A stretch of DNA of 64,000 nucleotides from Bacillota bacterium (GTDB taxonomy: Bacteria > Bacillota > Clostridia > Lachnospirales > Lachnospiraceae), in assembly GCA_023421075.1 (NCBI GenBank), contig JAEZUM010000060.1, forward strand, positions 62,001 to 126,000, given 5' to 3'. How positions within the stretch are numbered: position 1 is the first letter of the stretch; every line of letters begins with the position of its first letter. The position numbers were made by a program, and so were the translations under genes. Positions 1-8,579 of this stretch are shown piece by piece. A model generated the notes under the pieces. The model worked only from the letters and a program-made list of their open reading frames with translations. It made no database searches and was not told where the DNA came from.

Positions 1-865
1 GGAATTCTTTCTCACCTTCGATCGCTTCCTTCACGGTAGGACGCTTCCGCTTCTCATCTTCCTTGTTCGTCAGCATCCGCTTCACCTTGAGACTTCCACC
101 GGTGATTTTCATATGAGTGAGACGATTTCCCTGATCATCCCTAGTTATTTTGAAGACCTTAGCTCCAAAGCTCTCCGGATAGGTGGGTGTTTGTGTATAA
201 TCTTCCAATCCATCCAGCAGTCCATCGACACCTTCCAGCTTCAAGGCGGAACCAAAATAACACGGATATACTTTTCGAGCTGCTATCATCCGAGTGATAT
301 CTTCCGATCGTATCGTTCCATGCTCCATATATTGCTCCAGCAGATTCTCATCACACATTGCCAGATTCTCCAGGAAGCTATCCTGATTATGAGGCAGCGA
401 AAAATCGATACATCCGTCTCCAAATCTCTTTTTTAATTCATTCAACAATAGGGTTCGATCGGTACCTTCCAAATCCATCTTATTAATAAATACAATGGTC
501 GGTATCTTATATCTTATGAGGAGTCGCCATAGGGTCTCTGTATGCCCTTGAATACCGTCACTGCCGCTAATAACCAGAACCGCATAATCCAGGACCTGCA
601 AGGTGCGCTCCATTTCAGCCGAGAAATCCACATGCCCCGGAGTATCCAGTAAGGTGACCAGAGTATTTCTATGGGATAAGACGGCTTGCTTTGAGAAGAT
701 AGTGATTCCTCTGGCTCGCTCCAAGGTATAGGTATCCAGGAATGCATCCTTATGATCCACTCTGCCTAATTTTCTGATACTCCCGGTTAGATAGAGCATG
801 CCCTCCGCCAACGTTGTCTTTCCTGCATCCACATGGGCTAATATCCCGACTACCAACTTTCTCAT
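1..865 (-). CDS. Tet(M)-like translation factor GTPase, C-terminal part beyond the window
   Basis: The frame opens at an ATG preceded by AGGAGA and runs off the left edge, so only the first 288 residues are present. All GTPase motifs are visible: G1 AHVDAGKTT near residue 10, switch I RGITIFS near residue 53, G3 DTPGH near 73, G4 NKMD near 127 and a GSALK G5-like motif. The order and spacing match ribosomal protection proteins (Tet(M)/Tet(O)) and EF-G relatives, which bind the ribosome and hydrolyse GTP. Chromosomal Clostridia often carry divergent members whose role in tetracycline resistance is unproven, so resistance is not claimed. The C-terminal domains that would separate Tet from EF-G types are not in view. 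Confidence 0.85.
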   Translation of the reverse strand, partial: MRKLVVGILAHVDAGKTTLAEGMLYLTGSIRKLGRVDHKDAFLDTYTLERARGITIFSKQAVLSHRNTLVTLLDTPGHVDFSAEMERTLQVLDYAVLVISGSDGIQGHTETLWRLLIRYKIPTIVFINKMDLEGTDRTLLLNELKKRFGDGCIDFSLPHNQDSFLENLAMCDENLLEQYMEHGTIRSEDITRMIAARKVYPCYFGSALKLEGVDGLLDGLEDYTQTPTYPESFGAKVFKITRDDQGNRLTHMKITGGSLKVKRMLTNKEDEKRKRPTVKEAIEGEKEF

Positions 866-891
866 TTCTTATCTCCTGTGTCCTTCATATG

Positions 892-1443
892 CTACCCTTT
901 TCGTCTTGTTTTCTCATCAATCAAGGTTCGAAGCAGCTCCAGCATTTCGTTATTTTCAAAATACTCCTTACCGTATCCCAGGTTAAATTGATAATCAAAT
1001 CCCTTCGGATTGTCACCTTGGTTGTGCTGTATGATTGTTTCTGCTTTGTCCAGTGCCTTAACCAGCTTTGCCTCCGGTGTCACATTATCGTTATACTCCA
1101 GCCAGAGGTCCATCATATGGCTCGCCTGTGGCTCGGGAAGGTAAGAAAAAACAGATCTTGCAGCTCGATACTCTATATCATACTTGTCGTCCTTATCCGG
1201 GCATAGCGCAGCAGAAATATCTCCTTCATATATCTCTCCGATGTCATGAATCAAACTCATCAGGATGATCTTAGATAGATTTAGCTCCGGATAATATTCC
1301 TGTAACACACCTGCCAGCAGAGCTAGTCTCCAGGAATGCTCTGCCGTACTTTCTCTTCGTCCGTTGCTCGTCCATGCTGTCCTGACGACGGATTTCAACT
1401 TTTCTGCTTCTTCGATAAATGCTATATATTTCTCCAGTTCCAA
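892..1443 (-). CDS. HD-domain phosphohydrolase (YfbR/HDDC2-like nucleotidase)
   Basis: A 183-residue cytoplasmic protein with HD-domain metal motifs EHSWR near residue 35 and HDIGE near residue 66, plus a later conserved Asp in KALDKAE. This arrangement is typical of the YfbR/HDDC2 group of 5'-deoxynucleotidases, which dephosphorylate dNMPs. The open frame can begin at a GTG at 1452, but AGGTG lies six bases before a TTG at 1443, so 1443 is preferred. It ends 26 bases before the GTPase gene and may be cotranscribed with it. The substrate is inferred from family only. Confidence 0.8.
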   Translation of the reverse strand: MELEKYIAFIEEAEKLKSVVRTAWTSNGRRESTAEHSWRLALLAGVLQEYYPELNLSKIILMSLIHDIGEIYEGDISAALCPDKDDKYDIEYRAARSVFSYLPEPQASHMMDLWLEYNDNVTPEAKLVKALDKAETIIQHNQGDNPKGFDYQFNLGYGKEYFENNEMLELLRTLIDEKTRRKG

Positions 1444-1519
1444 TGAATTCACCTGCCTGACTTGTTATCCTGTATCGCCAATAGAGTTCTTTCTTTTGAA
1501 GAGTATCTAGTGTCTCTGG

Positions 1520-2047
1520 TTATATGTTACGATACCGGATTGCCAATCCTTTCAGAAAATTTCTGGCATATCGATCGCCGCATTCTTTATAATTACGCTG
1601 TCCTTCTTTTCGTAACACAGCACTTAATTCACCGTTCGAGAGAATGACTCCTGCCAACTTAAAAATAGCAAGCATATCATCACCTGTTAAGGAAAGTGCA
1701 ATTTTTAATTTCTTCAGCAGAACATTATTCACTGCTTTATTGTGCTTTATGATATAAGCCTCCTTTTCAGGCTCACCGGGCTTTGTCTCCTGCTTTCCTC
1801 GCTTAAAGGTAATAAACCCATTTAAAAACGACTCCAGCATATAGTTATTACATCTTCTCATATCCTCATCCGCTATAAACTCTTCTTCATCCGCATCAAT
1901 ATGATTGATATTCTTAGGCTTTAACAAGATCCGCTGCAGCTCTTCCCTGGTAATTGTAATGCCACCTTGCCGGAAGATCTCAATCATATCGGTATCCTTG
2001 ATATCTAAAGCATATCGCAATCTAATTAAAATATCATTATTATTCAT
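1520..2047 (-). CDS. DUF1456 (YehS-like) protein
   Basis: A 175-residue soluble protein made of two similar halves. Each half has the pattern LKxALxLTxxDMxxIFxxAG, seen at residues 8-30 and again near 110-130. This tandem layout is characteristic of the DUF1456/YehS family, whose biochemical role is unknown. The longest frame begins at 2065, but an AAGAAGGGTG ribosome-binding site precedes the ATG at 2047, which gives the usual MNNNDIL-type start. A short charged linker rich in Glu and Lys joins the halves. Confidence 0.8.
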   Translation of the reverse strand: MNNNDILIRLRYALDIKDTDMIEIFRQGGITITREELQRILLKPKNINHIDADEEEFIADEDMRRCNNYMLESFLNGFITFKRGKQETKPGEPEKEAYIIKHNKAVNNVLLKKLKIALSLTGDDMLAIFKLAGVILSNGELSAVLRKEGQRNYKECGDRYARNFLKGLAIRYRNI

Positions 2048-2105
2048 AAGCACCCTTCTTATCATTATTATTTATATCGCTTTTCAAAGAAAGGATTACC
2101 TTTCC

Positions 2106-2981
2106 TTATCCAAAACGCTTTCTGAAACCACATTTTCGACAGAGCTCTTCAACGGCTTCCCGCCTACTGAACCCCTCGACGATATTGCTTGCTCTTTCAC
2201 TCCTGATTATCTCCGCAAAAGTAGAATTATACATGTTCCCTAACTTAATCACGCCTTCTCCGTCCAGACAACAGGGTACTACTGTACCATCCACAAGAAT
2301 TGCCACCTGATTGCGAAGTCCATAACAAAAGCCAACGCCATCATCCTCAGACTCCTTTAAGTCCGGCCATTTGAACTGATAATCCTGATTCAGGTAGAGA
2401 CGCTCTGCTATTTTAATTCCACTGCCGGGTGATACCTTCTCTATAATCTTGAAGGGTAGATCGAATTCCCTTTCAATAACCGTAAGCAGCTCATTATTTC
2501 TCTTCTTTTCCTGATTAGCCTCATTGTCCTCTTCCAGATTCCACAGACGCAGGGCAACAAGCATTTCTGTCTGATCCATAGCTTCTTTGACAAAGCGGAG
2601 AATATGATTGATATACTCTTCCTTATTCGCAACTCCCTCATTGCCATCAAAGCTATGAAGAGAGAAGTTCATCTGTCTTAGTGCAGGCTTATGCATAATT
2701 TTATCCTGAACCTTTTGAATCCGGGTTCCATTGGTGGTGATATTAACTTTATACCCCATATCATGACTTATATCCAGAAGCTCGTCGATTCCGGGATGCA
2801 ACAATGGTTCCCCTTTTACATGAAAATATAGATAATCCGTATACCCTTTGATCTGCTCCAGTATAAGGCGGAAGGTTTCAACACTCATAAATTCCGGTTT
2901 TCGCTCTGTCTGAGGGCAAAAATCGCAATTCAGATTACATACATTGGTTATCTCAATATAGAACTTTTTAAACTTTCTCAC
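2106..2981 (-). CDS. radical SAM/SPASM domain protein
   Basis: A 291-residue protein with a GTG start behind AGGAG. The radical SAM CX3CX2C motif is at residues 14-21 (CNLNCDFC), followed by conserved glycine- and charge-rich stretches of the SAM barrel (FHVKGEPLLHP, NITTNGT). The C-terminus carries a SPASM-like cysteine set (GFCYG, VVPCCLDGEG, CRKCGF) that would bind extra iron-sulfur clusters. SPASM proteins modify peptides or enzymes or make cofactors, but no precursor peptide or partner is visible nearby. It starts 15 bases after the pseudouridine synthase gene, so the two are probably cotranscribed. Confidence 0.88.
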   Translation of the reverse strand: MRKFKKFYIEITNVCNLNCDFCPQTERKPEFMSVETFRLILEQIKGYTDYLYFHVKGEPLLHPGIDELLDISHDMGYKVNITTNGTRIQKVQDKIMHKPALRQMNFSLHSFDGNEGVANKEEYINHILRFVKEAMDQTEMLVALRLWNLEEDNEANQEKKRNNELLTVIEREFDLPFKIIEKVSPGSGIKIAERLYLNQDYQFKWPDLKESEDDGVGFCYGLRNQVAILVDGTVVPCCLDGEGVIKLGNMYNSTFAEIIRSERASNIVEGFSRREAVEELCRKCGFRKRFG

Positions 2982-2996
2982 TCTTCGTCTCCTGTA

Positions 2997-3773
2997 TTAT
3001 TGCAAGCTTCTAACCTCATCGTCAGTCAGTTCCCGGTATTGACCCTTTTGCAGCGCTTCATCAAGCCTTAATTCACCAATGGAAATACGTTTTAAGTAAA
3101 CGACATAACAACCGACTGCCTTCAGCATCCGCTTAACCTGATGCTTACGTCCCTCTGTGATGGTTATATATCCTGACACAACCATCTGCCTGGCAGCATT
3201 GATCCTGATTTCTTTAAGATTAAGCTGACTCAAACGATCCTTGAGATTATCATAGAGGTCTTCCTCTTCTATTTCAACACGGACTGCTTTTGCAAGTGGC
3301 TCATTCTCACCTATAATCACTCCCTCGATCAGCTTAGTCCTGTCTGCTTTCTCCAGACTTCCGAAAGCACAGAAGAAATAGGTCTTTTCTATCTTCTTAT
3401 CTGGGTACATCAACCGATGGCTGAATTCACCATCATTGGTAATCAGCAGCAAGCCCTCCGTATCCTTATCCAGTCTGCCAACAGGAAATAATCCTATCCT
3501 CTGCTGGGGAGGAAAATAATCCATCACGGTCTTATTTCCCCCATCCTTCGTCGCAGTAATACAACCCTCCGGTTTATGTAACATATAATAGAACCTTCCG
3601 GGATAAATTACATCATTTCCGAGAAACCTAACCATATCCGAATTCTCATCTATCTCCAGCGCAGGATTATCTACCATCTGATGATTCACGGTAACCTTGC
3701 CTTCCTTTACATAGAGGCGTACACTCTTCTTTGTTCCGACACTTGCTTCTGCCAGGAAGCGATCTAATCTCAT
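2997..3773 (-). CDS. rsuA: rRNA pseudouridine synthase, RsuA/RluB family
   Basis: A 258-residue enzyme that converts a specific uridine in ribosomal RNA to pseudouridine. An S4 RNA-binding domain fills residues 1-50 (MRLDRFLAEA start), and the catalytic motif GRLDKDTEGLLLITNDG is near residue 100 with the essential Asp in RLDKDT. KKIEKTY and the EGRKHQVKRM motif further on are also family hallmarks. RsuA (16S U516) is the best guess because of the S4 start and size, but RluB-like specificity cannot be excluded. The ATG at 3773 has an AGGATT ribosome-binding site. Confidence 0.88.
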   Translation of the reverse strand: MRLDRFLAEASVGTKKSVRLYVKEGKVTVNHQMVDNPALEIDENSDMVRFLGNDVIYPGRFYYMLHKPEGCITATKDGGNKTVMDYFPPQQRIGLFPVGRLDKDTEGLLLITNDGEFSHRLMYPDKKIEKTYFFCAFGSLEKADRTKLIEGVIIGENEPLAKAVRVEIEEEDLYDNLKDRLSQLNLKEIRINAARQMVVSGYITITEGRKHQVKRMLKAVGCYVVYLKRISIGELRLDEALQKGQYRELTDDEVRSLQ

Positions 3774-3887
3774 ATTTAATCCTAATCCTCTGCTTCTCTA
3801 CGAATCATTTTCTGTGCTACACTAATTTAACACACATAAAAGCCACTGTGCAACATAATTGTAGTTGGGTGTTTTCACTGCTCAAGA

Positions 3888-4355
3888 CTACTGTTTCATG
3901 ATTGCTTTTTCATAAGCGATAATATACTCGTTCGCTGTAATCTTCTGACATAACTCTGCAATCAGATCATACGGAATATTTTGTGTATTTTTGAACCGGA
4001 TACAGCTTTTTCCGATGTCAAGCTTTGTAGAAACTCTCTTGGCATATTCTGTCCGGAACCATTCTTCTACTTCAATCTTGGTATATAGCCCCATATGATA
4101 TAGCGCGACGTAGTTCTTCTGAGATGCGATAGATAAGAATGGAAGAGGTTCCCCTCTTTTCGCATGATAACCGCTAGGGTATAGTGATAACGGAATCACA
4201 TACCCAATCATTCCGTAACTGAAATTTTCCTCAAACCCCTCCGGGAGATTCTCCTTAATAAGCTTACGAAGTTTCGTGATCGCTTCCTTCCGTTCCTCCG
4301 GAAGAGCTTCGATGTAATCCTCTACCGTACCTATGATATCTTTCTCCTTTTCCAT
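3888..4355 (-). CDS. DUF1801 domain protein
   Basis: A 155-residue soluble protein. The pattern VEDYIEALPEERKEAITKLRKLI at the N-terminus, the FSYGMIGY segment near residue 46 and the later IxFKNxxxIPxxLI segment are typical of the DUF1801 (YdhG/YdeI-like) fold. Members occur widely in Firmicutes as stand-alone proteins, and some relatives are linked to stress or iron handling, but no function can be assigned here. It lies alone between the pseudouridine synthase and the phosphoesterase genes, with about 110 bases before the former in which I see nothing recognisable. Confidence 0.75.
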   Translation of the reverse strand: MEKEKDIIGTVEDYIEALPEERKEAITKLRKLIKENLPEGFEENFSYGMIGYVIPLSLYPSGYHAKRGEPLPFLSIASQKNYVALYHMGLYTKIEVEEWFRTEYAKRVSTKLDIGKSCIRFKNTQNIPYDLIAELCQKITANEYIIAYEKAIMKQ

Positions 4356-4410
4356 CCTATTTTCTCAGGCTCCTCTCCAAGATACGATGATCGTATCGTG
4401 TTCTTTATTA

Positions 4411-5565
4411 TTATTGCTTATACCGAACTCTTGTTATGCTATTCTCACCCTTTGATTTCATCTCAAGGATTGTGTAACCCTGTAATGACTGTTCCGCAAG
4501 AATCTCTGTCTTCTTCCCTGAATCCTCGTTCCAACCATAGGTAGCATAGCCGCTTGCCTCAAGATAATGCAGTCCAATTTCTTGATACACGATGGAATAG
4601 TCATTAATATGATCATGGCCACAATAGACATCCTTTGTACTCCCAAGCTCCTTCATCACGGTAAATAACCCGCTATTATACTCCGCACAGCATACCGGTT
4701 CCCTCTGCAGACCATAAAGGTATCTACTTTCTCTGGTATCCTTGATCGAGTCCTCAGCTTCATTATAAATCTCATCCCAAGCCTGTGCATATTCACATAG
4801 AGGAATATGGATAAACAGACTTGACCTGGTACCCTCCGGTAAGGCTTTGATCTGCTTCTTATACCAAGCGATCTGGTCAGCCTGAATATAAGCATAGGAG
4901 CCTTTGCTTACGGTCAAGGTCTTAACATCCTCTTCGGATACATAATCACCGCTGTCCATGAAGATCAGGCTCTGATGGATGCTTCCCTCTGAGTCCAACA
5001 GATTCACGACATAATTCCCATATCCGGACAACTCCTCCGGTCCCATTTTCACCAGACAGTGCGGATATTTTTCATCATCTGCCCAGAGCTTAATCAGGTT
5101 CTCTCTGGGGTAAGCAAGAGGATGCTCCCCTTCATGATTGCCAAGTATCGGACACCAGTAGACTCCATAGGCTTCCATAGTTTGTGCTAGAAGCTCTGCC
5201 CGTTCCTTATTGAAGATCGCAGTAACAATATCGCCGGTAAAAACGACCAGATCCGGTTGCTCCTGATTCATTGCGTTCAGGAATTCATCCATGGTCTTAT
5301 CCATTGCCTTATCATCCATCCCATCAAAGTGCATATCGGTAAAAGCAAGAACCTTAAAGTCACTCTTATCCTTCTTGGCTAAGGTAGTCACCTCGTCCTC
5401 CTGTGTTACAACTCTTACCTCATAATCTTTTCTGGTTAATATCATATCAAAATCCACCTCCAGTACTGCTCCGTATGTAATCCGCGCATATAGGTATAGT
5501 AAAATGGCTGCTGTAAGTATCGTCAATATTATTATCATTGCGATGCCCTTTTTCGTTATTCGCAT
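4411..5565 (-). CDS. membrane-anchored calcineurin-like metallophosphoesterase
   Basis: A 384-residue protein with one N-terminal membrane helix (IAMIIILTILTAAILLYLY, residues 9-27) and an extracytoplasmic phosphoesterase domain. All five metal-site blocks are present: FTDMHFDG (DxH), VFTGDIV (GD), GNHEGEH, FIHIPL and GHDHIND. Related surface phosphoesterases cleave nucleotides, phospholipids or cell-envelope polymers, and the substrate cannot be told here. The frame is open from 5616, but GGGGGG lies directly upstream of the ATG at 5565, which also places the signal-anchor at the very N-terminus. Confidence 0.85.
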   Translation of the reverse strand: MRITKKGIAMIIILTILTAAILLYLYARITYGAVLEVDFDMILTRKDYEVRVVTQEDEVTTLAKKDKSDFKVLAFTDMHFDGMDDKAMDKTMDEFLNAMNQEQPDLVVFTGDIVTAIFNKERAELLAQTMEAYGVYWCPILGNHEGEHPLAYPRENLIKLWADDEKYPHCLVKMGPEELSGYGNYVVNLLDSEGSIHQSLIFMDSGDYVSEEDVKTLTVSKGSYAYIQADQIAWYKKQIKALPEGTRSSLFIHIPLCEYAQAWDEIYNEAEDSIKDTRESRYLYGLQREPVCCAEYNSGLFTVMKELGSTKDVYCGHDHINDYSIVYQEIGLHYLEASGYATYGWNEDSGKKTEILAEQSLQGYTILEMKSKGENSITRVRYKQ

Positions 5566-5743
5566 TTCGATCCCCCCTGCAATCGTCCCCGTCTTCCGCA
5601 TTGATATATAAATCATATGCCGGGTAATCTCCTTTTCTTTATTATACCAGAAAATGTATTCCTGGCAAACAATCCAGGCAAAGGATTTGAATCAAAAAGC
5701 CCACTATAAAACCAAAGTATTTACAGTAGGCAGGAATATTCTA

Positions 5744-6553
5744 TTAATGATTATTTCTAACATAATGTCTTCCCATCGGTACAATGAAGGGAGAATCGGA
5801 TACCGGATCCTTGATGACGGAGCAATCCAAACCAAAGACCTTCTTCATTAGATCCTTTGTTATAACCTCGGCAGGGGAACCCTGGGCTACGAGATTGCCT
5901 TTATGGACCGCGAATATATAGTCTGCATAGCGGGCAGACAGGTTAATATCGTGAAGGACCATAACGATGGTAGTTCCTCGTTTGTGATTCAAATCGGTTA
6001 ATAAATCTAGTATTTCGATCTGGTAAGCGATATCCAGAAAGGTGGTAGGTTCATCCAGTAGTAAGATGTCTGTCTGTTGTGCAAGAGCCATGGCAATCCA
6101 GACCCTTTGACGCTGTCCGCCGGACAATTCATCCACACTCCGATTGGCAAGCTCTGTTATTCCCATAATTTCAAGTGCTTCTTCTACCGCATCATAATCC
6201 TTTTTTCCCATACCCTTTAAGAAGGTTTGATAAGGAAATCGTCCCCTTGCTACCAGATCGGATACAATAATGCCCTCGGGAACGACCGGAGACTGAGGAA
6301 GTAGTCCCAACTCTCTTGCCAGCAATTTGGATGGAATGTGATCAATTTGCTTTCCATCCAGAACAATTTCTCCGGAAGAAGGCTTGATCAATCTGGCGAA
6401 GGTCTTTAACAAGGTTGATTTCCCACAGGCATTCGCTCCGATGATAACACTGATTTTATTACTGGGAATGATCGCATCTATCCCATGAAGGATAGTCTTC
6501 TTATCATATCCGGCCACAACTCTCTGTGCGGATAATATATTGGTATTTCTCAT
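5744..6553 (-). CDS. ferric siderophore/haem ABC transporter ATPase (FecE/FhuC family)
   Basis: A 269-residue ATP-binding subunit. Walker A is GANACGKSTLL near residue 38, the signature is LSGGQRQR near 143, and Walker B is LLLDEPTTFLD near 165, followed by VLHDINLSARYADY (H-loop), which is the usual sequence in FecE/FhuC ATPases. It is the last gene of a four-gene minus-strand operon. Its ATG overlaps the stop of the permease gene by four bases (ATGA), so translation is coupled. It powers iron-chelate import through the two permeases. Confidence 0.93.
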   Translation of the reverse strand: MRNTNILSAQRVVAGYDKKTILHGIDAIIPSNKISVIIGANACGKSTLLKTFARLIKPSSGEIVLDGKQIDHIPSKLLARELGLLPQSPVVPEGIIVSDLVARGRFPYQTFLKGMGKKDYDAVEEALEIMGITELANRSVDELSGGQRQRVWIAMALAQQTDILLLDEPTTFLDIAYQIEILDLLTDLNHKRGTTIVMVLHDINLSARYADYIFAVHKGNLVAQGSPAEVITKDLMKKVFGLDCSVIKDPVSDSPFIVPMGRHYVRNNH

Positions 6554-7584
6554 GCTGCACCTCCGGTTCGATTGATACGTATCAGTAAAAACAATAGATA
6601 GGGAGCCCCCAGAATTCCAGTGATAATTCCGACAGGAAAACGGATATCAAAGGCAAATTGTCCGATTAGATCTGCGCCTAGTACTAAAGCTGCTCCGACA
6701 AAACCGGAGGGAAGAACATTAGAACTGCCTCTTCCTACAAGCCTTCCGGCAATTGGTCCTGCAAGAAAGGCCACAAAAGCGATCGGTCCGGTTATTGCTG
6801 TTGCAAAAGCAATAAGAAAAACAGAGCATAATACCAGCAAAAGACGTATCTGATCTGCTTTTAAGCCTAAGGTTATCGCAGATTGCTCTCCCAATTCTAA
6901 AATATTAAGATGACGTCCGAGCATAAGGATTACAAAACCAAAGATAACTACAACAACCAATAATCCCGGGATATCCTTCATCTGCATACCGTTTAGACTT
7001 CCACTAAGCCAACGGAGTGCACCGGGAACATCATATTGGTTTGCTTTTAGCAGCAAATAGGAAATCACAGCATTCAGCATTGCTTGAACTCCAATTCCGA
7101 TCAAAATCAGTCTCCCTCCTGAAAAGCTTCCGCCTCTGGAGAGGAAATAGATCAAAGCTGCTACCAGGAGACCAGAGATTACCGCGGCGGCAGAGACCAT
7201 ATTACCGCTGATTTTGAAAACCAAAATGCATAAAACAGCTGCTACACTGGAACCCGAAGTAACACCAATGATATCCGGGCTGGCAAGGGGATTGCGAAGC
7301 ATCGTCTGAAAGGTGTTCCCTGCCATACCAAAGGCAAGACCAACGAGTAAGCCGGTAAGCATTCTTGGCAACCTGAGCGTACTAATCGCAAACGTCGCTC
7401 CCTTTATCTGCTCACCCAAAAGGACTTTGATCACTGTGCTAAAGGGATATACGGTATTACCGAGTATCAACATGAGACCCGCTAATAATAGTGACAGAGC
7501 CGCCAGAAGGATCGTAACTGTTATCAGACGAACTCTTCTCTTGAGCATGCCTGTCCGGATCTCGCTAATTTTATTCTTCATCAT
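6550..7584 (-). CDS. iron-chelate ABC transporter permease, FecCD family (second subunit)
   Basis: A 344-residue polytopic membrane protein with about ten hydrophobic segments. FecCD-family marks include RLPRMLTGLLVGLAFGMAGN near residue 75, NPLASPDIIGVTSG near 96 and the FVAFLAGPIAGRLVG loop near 270, which corresponds to the ATPase-contact region. It overlaps the upstream permease by four bases (ATGA) and the downstream ATPase by four bases. It likely forms a heterodimeric channel with the other permease. Confidence 0.92.
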   Translation of the reverse strand: MMKNKISEIRTGMLKRRVRLITVTILLAALSLLLAGLMLILGNTVYPFSTVIKVLLGEQIKGATFAISTLRLPRMLTGLLVGLAFGMAGNTFQTMLRNPLASPDIIGVTSGSSVAAVLCILVFKISGNMVSAAAVISGLLVAALIYFLSRGGSFSGGRLILIGIGVQAMLNAVISYLLLKANQYDVPGALRWLSGSLNGMQMKDIPGLLVVVVIFGFVILMLGRHLNILELGEQSAITLGLKADQIRLLLVLCSVFLIAFATAITGPIAFVAFLAGPIAGRLVGRGSSNVLPSGFVGAALVLGADLIGQFAFDIRFPVGIITGILGAPYLLFLLIRINRTGGAA

Positions 7585-8579
7585 ATGGAACGCACCTTCG
7601 CTCTCATGGCAATTATAATTAGTATTGGAGCTCCGAAGAATGCGGTAATAATTCCTGCCTCAAGCTCTCCGGGATTACCGATCAGTCTTCCGATGATATC
7701 AGAAATTGTTAACAGCATTGCACCTCCAACTGCAGACATCGGAACAATCAGCCGAAGATTCGGACCAAGGATCAGACGCATTGTATGAGGTATCATAAGT
7801 CCGACAAATCCGATGGGTCCGGCCAGTGCAGTGGTTGCTCCGCATAAAAGGACTCCGGCGATGGCACTGATTACCCGAATCATACCGGTTCGTACCCCCA
7901 ACCCGGTAGCCACATCATCTCCTAAAGCCAGAGCATTCAGTGCCGGTGTCGCCAATATACCGATCAGGATACCTATTACAAGAATGGGAGAGACGGTAAT
8001 AATACCTTCCCAGGTAGCACCACTGACGCTACCCACCTGCCAGAAACGATAGGCATTCATGACCTCCGTTCTGGGAAGGATGACCGCACTGACCAAGGAA
8101 GATAAGGCTGCACTGGTCGCAGCTCCGGCTAAAGCAAGTTTGATCGGTGTTGCTCCCCCAGATCCTAAGGATCCGACTCCATAGACAAACACAGCAGTTA
8201 CTGCAGCTCCGGCTAAAGCAAACCAGATATATTGTCCTGCGGTATTGATCTGAAAGAAAGCAATACCACTTACCACAAACAACGATGCTCCGGTATTCAC
8301 CCCCAGTATACTTGGGTCTGCAATGGGATTTCTTGTGATTGCCTGCATCAGAGCGCCGGAGACGCCAAGTGCTGCTCCGGCGATCAGACTGAATACAGTC
8401 CTTGGTATTCGTTCCTGTACCACGATAGCTTCGAAGGCTTTACCCCCTGATGGTAACAGCGCCTTAATCACTTCCGAGAATGCCACTGTGCGTGCACCAA
8501 AGGCTAAGGAGGCTATTATGCATGCTAGGATACCAAATATACAGACCAATAAAATGATTATTGTTTTTGTAAATTTCAT
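7581..8579 (-). CDS. iron-chelate ABC transporter permease, FecCD family (first subunit)
   Basis: A 332-residue polytopic permease with RIPRTVFSLIAGAALGVSGALMQ near residue 57, RNPIADPSILGVNTGA near 84 and GFVGLMIPHTMRL near 262, all standard FecCD landmarks. The GLMIPH loop is the usual site of contact with the ATPase. It is only weakly similar in sequence to the adjacent permease, as expected for FecC and FecD partners. It overlaps the binding-protein gene by four bases, continuing an unbroken chain of coupled genes. Confidence 0.92.
   Translation of the reverse strand: MKFTKTIIILLVCIFGILACIIASLAFGARTVAFSEVIKALLPSGGKAFEAIVVQERIPRTVFSLIAGAALGVSGALMQAITRNPIADPSILGVNTGASLFVVSGIAFFQINTAGQYIWFALAGAAVTAVFVYGVGSLGSGGATPIKLALAGAATSAALSSLVSAVILPRTEVMNAYRFWQVGSVSGATWEGIITVSPILVIGILIGILATPALNALALGDDVATGLGVRTGMIRVISAIAGVLLCGATTALAGPIGFVGLMIPHTMRLILGPNLRLIVPMSAVGGAMLLTISDIIGRLIGNPGELEAGIITAFFGAPILIIIAMRAKVRSI

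Noticed and set aside
1520..2065. Start at 2065 for the DUF1456 gene
   Set aside because: The ribosome-binding site lies between 2065 and 2047, so the shorter form is used.
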